This document shows positions 1-8,045 of a DNA stretch of 64,000 nt, piece by piece. Made by a program: the position numbers and the translations under genes. This DNA comes from Narthecium ossifragum (Eukaryota; Streptophyta; Magnoliopsida; Dioscoreales; Nartheciaceae). Each line of letters starts with the position of its first letter. Within the stretch, counting starts at the first letter, position 1. Location: the NCBI GenBank assembly GCA_963920575.1, contig OY986969.1, positions 13,842,615 to 13,906,614 on the forward strand. Reading direction: 5' to 3'. Under the pieces are notes generated by a model. The model was not told where the DNA came from and ran no database searches. It saw only the letters and a program-made list of their open reading frames with translations.

Positions 1-24
1 CGCTCTGCGGGTCGGGGCGCGACA
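1..24 (+). repeat. LTR 3' end (tail only)
   Basis: The first 24 bases end in GGGTCGGGGCGCGACA, the same terminus as the C-family LTRs at 7266 and 23693. The sequence switches to Athila gag at position 25, so an LTR or element inserted in gag just left of the window. Its target duplication cannot be checked because the other end is outside. Confidence 0.7.
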
Positions 25-542
25 GTTCATTTGAGAAATCACTTCTTGCCCACTGCCTATACTAACACTCCTTCCATTAATCCTCCTGCAATCACAGCCT
101 CACACTATGAGATTCGACCCCAAATGGTTCAAATGTTACCTCACTTTCATGGTCTAAGTAATGAGGATCCATATGAGCATATTCACAATTTTATCGATAC
201 CATCACTACACTAAAAATGGAGAACTTTAATGATGATGTCTTTAAGTTAAAACTTTTCCCCTTCTCTTTGAAAGATAAAGCTGAACACTGGCTTTAATGT
301 TTACCTCCACGCTCAATCACAACTTGGGACCAACTTCAAGAGGCATTTTTAAGGAAATTCTTTTCCATAATTAAAACTCAGAAATTTCGAACTGAAATCC
401 TTACCTTTGTTCAATATGATGATGAGTCTTTCCATGACGCTTGGGATAGATTTAATGATTTTTTGAGGAAATGTCCACATCATGATATTGACAAATGGGA
501 ATTGAGTCATAAATTTTATAGAGGACTTAATGAGAGATGTAA
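25..542 (+). pseudogene. gag: Athila-type gag fragment (element E)
   Basis: This is the capsid region of a Ty3/gypsy Athila-lineage Gag, the structural protein that packages retrotransposon RNA. Reading from 31, the conserved core is visible: FHGLSNEDPYEHIHNF, then FKLKLFPFSLKDKAEHWL, then SITTWDQLQEAFLRKFF. One in-frame TAA at 295-297 (probably CAA to TAA) breaks an otherwise open frame of about 170 codons. The fragment starts at an LTR tail at position 24 and stops abruptly at 542, where a Cassandra-like LTR begins. It is a second copy of the gag seen at 1984-2500 and differs from it by many substitutions, so it is a separate insertion and not a recent duplication. Confidence 0.85.
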
Positions 543-685
543 TGTGAGACCCAGGGTACTGGGTGTCGGTGTTCGCCTGGAGGGTGTGTGGGCGAACCAG
601 GTAACTGAGTTAACAACCCCATATATTATAAGTATATGAGTAACCCTTATAAGACACAACACGTTTTAAAGCCATGATGGTAGTG

Positions 686-763
686 ATCCGTCAGAAAACT
701 CCAAGGTTAAGCGTCTGCGTTGGAGCGATCCCATTATGGGTGACCCACTGGGAAGATTTCCTA
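686..763 (+). other. 5S rRNA-like segment inside the Cassandra LTR
   Basis: The order of motifs follows plant 5S rRNA: a CGTCAGAAAACTCC stretch, GGTTAAGCGT (A-box region), then ATGGGTGACCCACTGGGAAG (C-box region). In plant 5S RNA these parts form the internal RNA polymerase III promoter. It is not a 5S gene: the first ~40 nt and the 3' end of 5S are absent and the middle (GCGTTGGAGCGATCC) is diverged. The identification is from remembered 5S sequence; an alignment would confirm it. Confidence 0.8.
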
Positions 764-876
764 GATTTCTGCGGTGAGCTAAAAGCGGATAATATTGTGT
801 CGGGTGGGGCCCTCGGGTGGATCCTGGACGGAGCCCGTAGGCCCTGGGCGGCCGGGGACGGCGGGGCCATTACAGA

Positions 877-888
877 TGGTATCAGAGC
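877..888 (+). other. Primer binding site, tRNA-iMet, of the Cassandra-like element
   Basis: TGGTATCAGAGC begins two bases after the LTR end at 874. It is the complement of the 3' end of plant initiator tRNA-Met, the usual primer for minus-strand DNA synthesis in Cassandra and many gypsy elements. Confidence 0.85.
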
Positions 889-938
889 AGGCTGTAGGTC
901 TGTTAGCCGGATTGTGCCAGCGAGGACGTTGGGCCTCT

Positions 939-950
939 AAGGGGGTTGGG
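939..950 (+). other. Polypurine tract of the Cassandra-like element
   Basis: AAGGGGGTTGGG lies directly upstream of the 3' LTR start at 952. Its purine bias and position fit the plus-strand primer of an LTR element. Confidence 0.7.
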
Positions 951-998
951 TTGTGAGACCCGGGGTACTGGGTGTCGGTGTTCGCCTGGAGGGCGTGT

Positions 999-1573
999 AA
1001 GTGCGACCCATCATGTGACCGGTTCTTCTGAAAGACTATGATCATGGGCCTCAGGGACATGCGGTGGGGTTATGGGACCTCTGTATACATCCAGGTCTTA
1101 CTTGAGGGCGACACTGTTGCATTTTCCTCTTCCTTCTATGTGTCGTAGTGTAGTTTCCCTACCAAGCTTAGTTGCTCACTCCTACCCAGGCTGTGTTTTG
1201 CAGGTGCAGGCGTTAGCTCCTCTTCGGTGGCCCCTACCAGGCAGTTGGTCGGCGGTACGGCGGTGCCAGACGGAGTCTGAGAGGTGGCGATCATTTACTT
1301 GCTTTAAATCCCTTGTTAGTTAGTCTCCTACGGGAGTAAACTGTTGTATTTGGATATTCCCCTTTCCGAGGATATGTATATTAAACTCTTTTGGATTTGT
1401 AATCTTGGGTTCGAGGCATGTTAATTTTATTGTTGTTTAAATTGGGGGTGTTTGATGAGCTGTTTAGGGAGACCAATAGGTTAGAGGGAACCCTCGCCAA
1501 ATTTTTCGCGTTTCGTTAGGTTCCGGTTCGCGTCGTCCGGCCCGGTTGGGCTTTCGCGGATCGGGGCACGACA
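999..1573 (+). repeat. C-family LTR, 3' fragment
   Basis: This matches the last ~560 bp of the LTR ending at 7266. Shared parts are ATGATCATGGGCCTCAGGG, the CTCCTACC block before TTTTGCAGGTGCAGG, the CCTACGGGAGTAA stretch and the terminal GGGGCACGACA. It is fused to the truncated Cassandra 3' LTR at a short shared stretch (AGTGYGACC). On its right is the Athila leader, with no primer site, so it is not a normal 5' LTR. Confidence 0.8.
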
Positions 1574-1734
1574 CGCAGCCTGGAGCGATTGGTCAGAGCC
1601 CAAACCGACCGATCGGAACTGAGCAGTCACGTAAGTCTTTTACTTCAAAACTTTTCGTTTCAATTATTGTAATCCGGGTTTCGTCCTCTCCTCAGATTCT
1701 TTTATTTTCTTTTTCTCTTTGTGTGTGATCTTGC
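1574..1734 (+). other. Leader of Athila-type element D
   Basis: Noncoding T-rich leader in front of the D gag start. It holds CACGTAAGTC (5' splice-like, GTAAGT at 1631) and CTCTCCTCAG (3' splice-like, ending 1695). The 5' LTR of D and its primer site are missing. No primer site can be recognised after the LTR fragment that ends at 1573. Confidence 0.5.
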
Positions 1735-2870
1735 ATGCAAGGCAGACGATCCCTAACCAACCCGCTGGAATCTTTGGATCTAAAAATAGAGGCCACACTC
1801 CGAAGAGCTAGAGCCTTAGGTCAAAAATCTTTGAGTAATTATCTGGAAGCCTTGAGTAACTTGCAATCTATTCATGAGACCTTTGTCACAATTGCAGAAA
1901 ATGAGGGACCTATCATCGTTCGTAATGCTAATATTGGAAGGGGAGGTAATAATCATAACAATGGGGGGTACAACATGTTCATCTGAGAAATCACTTCTTG
2001 CCCACTGCCTACACTTACACTCCTTCCATTGATCCTCCTGCAATCACAGCCTCACATTATGAGATTAGACCTCAAACGATTTAAATGTTACCACACTTTC
2101 ATGGTCTAAGTAATGAGGATCCATATGAGCTCATTCACAATTTTGTTGATATCATCACTACACTAAAATTGGAGAACTTTAACGATAATGCCTTTAAGTT
2201 AAAACTTTTCCCCTTCTCTTTGAAAGATAAAGTTAAACAGTGGCTTCAATGTTTATCTCCACACTCAATCACAACATGGGATCAACTTCAAGAAGCATTT
2301 CTAAGGGAATTCTTTCCCATAATTAAAACTTAGAAATTTCGGATACCTTTGTTCAATATGAAGATGGGTCTTTCCATGATGCATGAGATAGATTTAAAGA
2401 CCGTTTAAGAAAATGTCATCATCATGATATTGATAAGTGAGTGTTAACTCATAAGTTTTATAGAGGCCTTAATGAAAGATGTAAAACTAGGGTTGAAGCT
2501 TGTTGTGGGGGTATTCCTTTAGACAAAGATGATGATGAGCTCTAGAACCTTTATGAACAAATTTCCATTGATTCTCAACAACAATTAACAAACCCTAAGA
2601 GTCGGCCTACATCTAAGGGGACCTTTGAACTTTCTGGATTTGATGCCCTTACTGCACAAATAGCCCTCCTTAATAAAAGGTTTGGTAAATTGGAAATGAG
2701 ACAAGCACCTGACCCTCCTCTATTCCAAAATCAACCTCAAACTTGTGCACTGTGCTCTAGCCTTGAACATCACATTACCGATTGTCCCCTGGCTCCATCG
2801 TTCTCTGAATTCATTCAAGAGCAAGCAAACACGATGTATGGTTTCACTAAACCTGATAATAATCCTTATT
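1735..2870 (+). pseudogene. gag: Athila-type gag, 5' part (element D)
   Basis: Degenerate Gag. The N-terminal piece 1735-1986 (MQGRRSLTNPLESLDLKIEA) ends in a stop. The capsid core is at 2085-2333 (FHGLSNEDPYELIHNF to AFLREFFPII). A zinc knuckle of CX2CX4HX4C form is at 2744-2785 (CALCSSLEHHITDC), for RNA binding. The start at 1735 gives the longest N-terminus after the leader. Several stops and frameshifts separate the pieces. The gene is cut at 2875 by element B and resumes at 33486. Confidence 0.85.
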
Positions 2871-3084
2871 CCAACTGTGAGGACCCGTCCCTCTACTCTT
2901 GTGGCTCGTCGTGGACCGTAAGGGCAATTTGGTAAATTGCGCCTTGTCGGCTAGTTTCACACCTGCGTGTGCACACACTGACCATGTCTGTCGTAATGTT
3001 TGGCTAGAATGGTTAGTTAGACCTGGGATCGAAAGATCCGGGCTTGGGTTTAAGTTTTAGCCCAAGTCTAGCTTCCTGCGAAAG

Positions 3085-3182
3085 AAAGATCGATCCTTCC
3101 TTGCTAGAAGGATTGATCGCTCTTTGCCAGGAAGTGAGATCATCGGGAAGGATCGATCCTTCCTCCCAGGACGGATCGATCC
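3085..3182. repeat. GATCGATC palindrome cluster 1, B 5' LTR
   Basis: Three exact GATCGATC cores (AGATCGATCC, GGATCGATCC twice) and one GATTGATC variant, about 210-307 bp from the LTR start and just upstream of the TATA box. Confidence 0.9.
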
Positions 3183-3203
3183 TGCCTATGTCGGTTCGTT
3201 TGT

Positions 3204-3212
3204 CTATAAAAC
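3204..3212 (+). promoter_or_regulatory. TATA box of the B 5' LTR
   Basis: CTATAAAAC, preserved at the matching place in the 3' LTR (29153-29160). Transcription of B would be expected to start about 30 bp downstream. Confidence 0.6.
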
Positions 3213-3519
3213 GGACGTAACCTTCTTTCTTGAATCTCTTTTGAAATCCGAGTTCTTGAGCTGAGATCTTCTGGATTTCCAAGAGATTTTGGACGATCCA
3301 AGGCTTAATAGCTGGGATTGAAGCTGCTATTGCATAGGTAGGGATCCTACCCACAATCCATCGGGTTTTTGGTTTGTTTTTCCGGTTGATTGTGATCTTT
3401 TAATTAGATCTTGATGTATACTTGTTAGATTGTAGTATTTCCACCGGTTTTGGACTCGTGGTCCTTCGTACTATTTCTCGCCGGTGGTTTACCGGAGAAC
3501 CCAACGCGATTGATCCTTT

Positions 3520-3845
3520 TGTGAGAAGGATCGATCCTTCTTCGTTGGTCATGCTGAACCCGAGCAGGATCGATCATTCTCAGGTGAGGACGATCGATCC
3601 TTGCGCCTTGGGTAGTATGGATCCCCCTCGTTGCGAGGAGGATCGATCTCCCTTGTGGGAGGAGGATCGATCTCCCTTGTGGGGGGAGGATCGATCCTCC
3701 TTGGCGCGGCAGTGAGGATGTTCCCTATCACGAGTAGGATCGATCTTCCTGGGAGGAAGGATCGATCTTACTCGGCATGATACGGAGAGTTTGTTCTCTG
3801 TCACGAGAAGGATTGATCTTCCCTTGGCGGGAAGGATCGATCCGA
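3520..3845. repeat. GATCGATC palindrome cluster 2, B 5' LTR
   Basis: About nine GATCGATC cores at irregular spacing (GGATCGATCC, GGATCGATCT, CGATCGATCC), many inside longer near-palindromes such as GAGGATCGATCCTC. The cluster lies 650-970 bp from the LTR start, downstream of the TATA box. The same cluster recurs in the 3' LTR at about 29517-29815. Confidence 0.9.
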
Positions 3846-4881
3846 CTACGATAGAGAGGGAATTTCTTCTTGGTTTTGCCCGCGGGGCATTGCAAGTACA
3901 GTTTTCTTTACCGTCTTATACCTTGTACATAAATTTAAGCATGTTAGCCCTATAATAGGGGCAGTGGTGAACGGGGGGAGTGATGACTTTCGGGATGTTT
4001 AAAATAAACGGGTGGGAAGCCCTACAGCTTTCTCTAGCCTTGCATGCCGCCGTGCGCCGAGGGCTTTATCTGTGATATCTGTGAGTTGTTGTTTGCGGGG
4101 CTGCTTCCCGAAGCAGGTGTCGTGGTGGACTGCTGACAGTTGTTGGTGGTACCATTATAGCAGCACTTAGACCTTAATTACTTGTTCACCACCCCGGGCC
4201 GGCAAGGTGCCGTGCCCAGACCTTGTTTGATATGCAATCACATATTGTTGCATGCTTATATATATATTCCTGCGTGTGCTCATAACATGCATTGATTTGT
4301 GCATTAGTTGCATCTGTGTAGGACGTTGGCGATGGGTTGATCGCCGATCCGGGGCTTTCGGGTAGTCCGGATCTAGCTCTAGGACCGTTGCGGGTAGCTT
4401 GGTCCAGGACTCAATTTGTAGTATTCAGTCGATATCGATGATAGGGTTAGATGACCTGAATACATGTTGTTTGAGGTTTAGAGGTCGTGTCGTCTCCAAG
4501 TTGAATCTGAGGTGTAGCCGGAGTCCGGTGTTCTTGACTCTTGGGTCGAGGAGTGCCTACCCAGCGGTGTCCTTGCCCGCCAAACAGTTTTCAGTGTCAT
4601 GTTGTGAGTCTGCAGTGTTTTCGGCCTTCCGGTAGGGTTATGGGACCCTTGTATACATCTAGAGTAGACTTGGGGCGGCACTGTTGTGTTCCCTCCCTTG
4701 TGAGTGTCGTAGTGTAGTGTCCCTGCTGAGCTTAGTGCTCACTCCTACCCGGGCTGCGTTTTGCAGGTGCTGGTGCTAGCTCTTCTTCGGTCACCCCTAC
4801 CGGGCCGGTGTTTGGTGACGTGGCAGCGTCTGGCGGTGCTTGAGGTGTGGCGATCGTCTGCTGTACCCTTTGTTTAGTTAG

Positions 4882-7266
4882 TGTGAGGACCTGTCCCTCT
4901 ACCCCTGTGGCTCGTTGTAGACCGCAAGGGCAATTTGGTAAATTGCACCTGGTTAGTTTGTTTCACACCCGCGTATGCACACACTAACCTTGTCTGTGTT
5001 CGTGTTTGTTTAGAATGAATAGGTGAACCCGAGATCGGAAGATATGAGCTTGGGCTTATGTTTTAGCCCAAGTTTGCCTTTCTAGCCAGATGGATCTGAC
5101 ATGCTTTGGAGATCGATCGCTTAGTGCAGAAGGTCTTTAGGCTGTTGGCTGCTCGGGAGCGATCGATCGCTCCTTGGAGCGATCGATCGGACTCGAGTCG
5201 GTTGGTTTTCTGCTTTGCGAGGACGGCCGCCGTTGGCCGTCGCTCTCTCCTGTCAGAAGGGGAGGACTTTCCCTCCCCTTCTTCACCTTTCTCCCCTCTT
5301 TCTCGGCTGTCCCCTCCCCCTTTCCTCCTTTTCTCCTTCCCCTCCTTCCTTCTTCTTCTCCTTTTTTTTTCTCCTCACCCGAAAGCTCTGTTTCTTCTCT
5401 TTTCCCGCCGGCGAGCTCCTTCTCCTCCGTTCTCCCTCCTCCGAGCATCATTTTGGGTGTTCTAAGGCTCGTTGGATCCGTGGCAACGAGAGGAAGGCTC
5501 CTGGTGTGGTTTGGAGGCTTGTTGGTGACTGGTTGCGAGGGATCAGCCGAGGAAAGCGTTCTTCGGTAGGTTCTTCTACCTACTGTGTTCTTTAATGGGT
5601 TTCTCTAGATCTAGCCGTTGGATCTTGTTGATCTTTGTCTTGTTGGTTTCCTCATGCCTATTCGAATTTCTGATATGGGGTTTATGATCTTTGGTTGAGA
5701 TCTTAGTAGGTTTTATGCATGATTAAGCTCGGATTTTCTGGTTTCTGCTGTTCTTGAAGAACAGCCGGCTTGCGGCTTGCGGCTTGCGGTTTATGATCTT
5801 GGGTTGTGATGAGCATAAGAGTTGTAGATCTTTGAATCTCAACTTATTTCATAATTTTCCAATTTTCCTACGATTTGTTATGAATTGATTGCTGGAGGGC
5901 TGCGTTGTAGAATTTAATTCATAAGTTAGTTTGATTAGTTAGTTTGATTAGTGTTTTCATGTTAATCTACCCGTTGGATGATTATGGATTTTGGATATGT
6001 TGATCCTGGTATATATATCTACTAATGGCTAAGTTGGATCTTGAATCCGACGTCGTTTGGACCTCGGATCGATGGGATAAATTAGCCTCTAGTAGAGAAC
6101 TTTTGGGTGTTTTGAATATAATATTATATTTCAGATTATAATATTATATTGTTTACTGTTCATCATCATTTTCGGGGTTGCTTCCCGTCGCAAGAGTCCG
6201 CGGTTGACGGTCGCGGTACCGTCGTAAGGTTAGGACCCGCTGCGGAACAGCTGGCAGCGGTTGGCAGTACCGCTGCAGCGATCCGGTTGACTTAGATGAT
6301 GTTTGTCAAACTGTTGCAAGCTTTACTTCTTATTTGTGTATGTTCATGGCATACATTCCCTGTTTTGCACTAGTTGCATTGGTTAGGGCGTGGGTGATCT
6401 GTGGGTCGCCGTCCCGAGGCTGGAAGCTCGGACTTAGCCCTAGGACCGGGGTTTGGTAGTTTGGACCCGGTTTGAAATGTAGTGTCCAGTCAAACTTGAT
6501 GATAGGCCTCGATGACTGGTGCACTTGTTGCTTGATGATTGTAGAGGTCGTGTCTGCCTCGAGTCGGATCTGAGGTGTAGCCGGTGTCCGGTGTTCTTAA
6601 ACTCTTGAGTAGAGGAGTTGCCTACTCATTGGTGTCTTTTCCCACCAAACAGTGTTCTTTGTCCTGTTGAGAGTCAGCAGTGTTGTCTCCTGCTACTGAG
6701 TGTGACCTGACATGTGACCAGCCCGGCTGGAAGACCATGATCGTGGGCCTCAGGGATACGCAGTGGGGTTATGGGACCCCTGTATACACCCAGGTTCTAC
6801 TTGAGGGCGGCACTGTTGCGTTTCCCTCTTCCTTCTGTGTGTCGTAGTGTAGAACCCTACTGAGTTTAGTGCTCACACCTACCCGGCCTGCGTTTTGCAA
6901 GTGCAGGCGTCAGTTCTTCCTCTGTGGCCCCTACCAGGTAGTTGGTCGGCGGTGCGGCGGCGCCTGGTGGATTTTGAGAGGTGACGATCTTACTGCTTTT
7001 ATACCTTTTGATAGTTAGTCTCCTACGGGAGTAATGTTGTATTTGGATCTTCCCCTCTCCGAGGATTTGTATATTAAACACTTTGGGTTTTGAATATGTG
7101 GTTCGAGGTTCTGCTAAATAAATTGTTGTTTTAAATTGGGGGTTTTTGATGAATTGTTAGGGAGACTAATAGGTTAGAGGGAACCCTCGCCGTCTTTTTC
7201 CGCGTTTTGTAGGTTTCGGTTCGCGTCGCCCGGCCCAGTTGGGCTTTCGCGGGTCGGGGCGCGACA
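4882..7266 (+). repeat. 5' LTR of element C
   Basis: Begins TGTGAGGACC and ends CGGGGCGCGACA (2385 bp). Hairpin GCAATTT-GGT-AAATTGC at 4930-4946. GATCGATC cores at about 5110-5196. A long pyrimidine-rich stretch follows (about 5250-5450), then CTTCGGTAGGTTC near 5558. A TATAATATTATAT palindromic AT stretch lies near 6118-6150. The conserved CTCAC...TTTTGCA(A/G)GTGCAGG block is near 6870-6906, with AG changed to AA in this copy. The open frames in the CT-rich part are composition artefacts. Confidence 0.92.
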
Positions 7267-7269
7267 GCT

Positions 7270-7281
7270 TGGTATCAAAGC
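7270..7281 (+). other. Primer binding site, tRNA-iMet, of element C
   Basis: TGGTATCAAAGC, three bases after the LTR end. It differs by one base from the perfect TGGTATCAGAGC of element B. Confidence 0.85.
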
Positions 7282-7470
7282 ATAGGTTGTAGATCTCAGG
7301 GTTTAGGATCAGGTTTCGGTTGAGGTTGAGCGTGGAATGGGTTAGTTCTATGTCTAGAACATCCGTGCATGCTCCTTTTGATGTGTTGTGCTTTTCCCGC
7401 TTTCTGTTTGTGTTGCCTTGTTTTGCGGCTTCTGACGAGTGGACGCTCGTTGTTGTTGGTGATTGCGCAG

Positions 7471-8045
7471 ATGTCGGGAGCTCGAGACCGACCTTCAGTT
7501 GTTGGTCGAGGTGGGGCACGACCTGGTCGACCCGCTCGACCAGACAGGGTAGCACCTGTCAGGGTGGTCAGAGCTCGACGGACTGGACCATCACCAGCGA
7601 CGGTTGCGGTCGCACGGGAGGATGCCCCTCTCGCCAAGGAGGGTGTCCTCGCTCCGGTCGACGGGCGGGCCACGACAGTGGTCATGATGGACTTCTAGCG
7701 GCTGAACCCGCCTAGGTTCAGCGGTGATACTGGAGATCCGACCACGGCAGACGCCTGGCTCCGAGGAGTCACGCGCGTCCTCGACGCTCTCTTCGTCGGG
7801 GATGACCGGATCCGGGTCACCCTCGCGGCGTTCCAGCTCGATGGTGACGCCCTTGACTAGTGGTGCACTGCCCAGCACACCAGTGGCGGAGAGGAGCCGA
7901 CGTGGGAGGATTTCAGGGCGTTGTTCTTGGACGCGTACTTCCCGGAAAGTACGCATGACGCCTTGTCTCGCGAGTACCAGTCCCTCTTGCAGGGTACTTG
8001 CTCTATGCAGCAGTATGCCACCCGGTTCAATCATTTAGTCCGTTT
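7471..8045 (+). pseudogene. gag: gag of element C, truncated
   Basis: N-terminal and capsid part of a Tekay-type Gag. The start ATG at 7471 (MSGARDRPSVVGRGG) aligns with the start of B gag at 24125. The conserved part RLNPPRFSGDTGDP, RVLDALFVGDDRIRVTLAAFQLDGD, EYQSLLQG and RFNHLVRF is readable in one frame. In-frame TAG codons occur at 7696-7698 (CAG in B) and 7858-7860 (also TAG in B). The frame ends at about 8045 where unrelated LTR sequence begins; the zinc knuckle is lost. Confidence 0.88.

Larger units (their letters stand above)
543..1003 (+). mobile_element. Cassandra-like TRIM retrotransposon, 3' LTR truncated
   Basis: This is a terminal-repeat retrotransposon in miniature. The 5' LTR is 543-874 (TGTGAGACCC to CCATTACA, 332 bp). 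A primer site follows, then a 77-bp noncoding internal region, then the start of the 3' LTR at 952, which repeats the first ~50 bases of the 5' LTR with one or two changes and then stops near 1003. The LTR contains a 5S rRNA-like segment, the defining feature of the Cassandra family. It has no coding capacity and in known families is mobilised in trans. The missing 3' LTR end is replaced by a C-family LTR fragment. No target duplication can be shown. Confidence 0.82.
2876..4881 (+). repeat. 5' LTR of element B (first part)
   Basis: Begins TGTGAGGACCCG. It holds a GCAATTT-GGT-AAATTGC hairpin at 2924-2940, a cluster of GATCGATC palindromes at about 3085-3182, a TATA box at 3204-3212 (CTATAAAAC), a second palindrome cluster at about 3520-3845, and the CTCCTACCCGGGCTGCGTTTTGCAGGTG-type block near 4742-4770. 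It is interrupted after 4881 by element C; the last ~220 bp continue at 23699. Short frames rich in R-I-D-P residues in this stretch are only readings of the GATCGATC repeats. Confidence 0.92.

Noticed and set aside
686..763. Functional 5S rRNA gene
   Set aside because: Only the central part of 5S is present, diverged, and it lies inside a Cassandra-type LTR.
3549..3804. Protein with repeated RIDPP/DRSS residues
   Set aside because: It is a translation of the GATCGATC repeats in the LTR.
3520..3845. CRISPR-like array
   Set aside because: Spacing is irregular, the repeat unit is a 8-12-bp palindrome inside an LTR, and the genome is a plant.
5106..5595. Overlapping open frames on both strands in a CT-rich stretch (also 21540-21976, 32639-33256, 38463-38794, 46035-46505)
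   Set aside because: They fall in the same pyrimidine-rich leader of several LTRs, are open in several frames at once because of composition, and show no domain.
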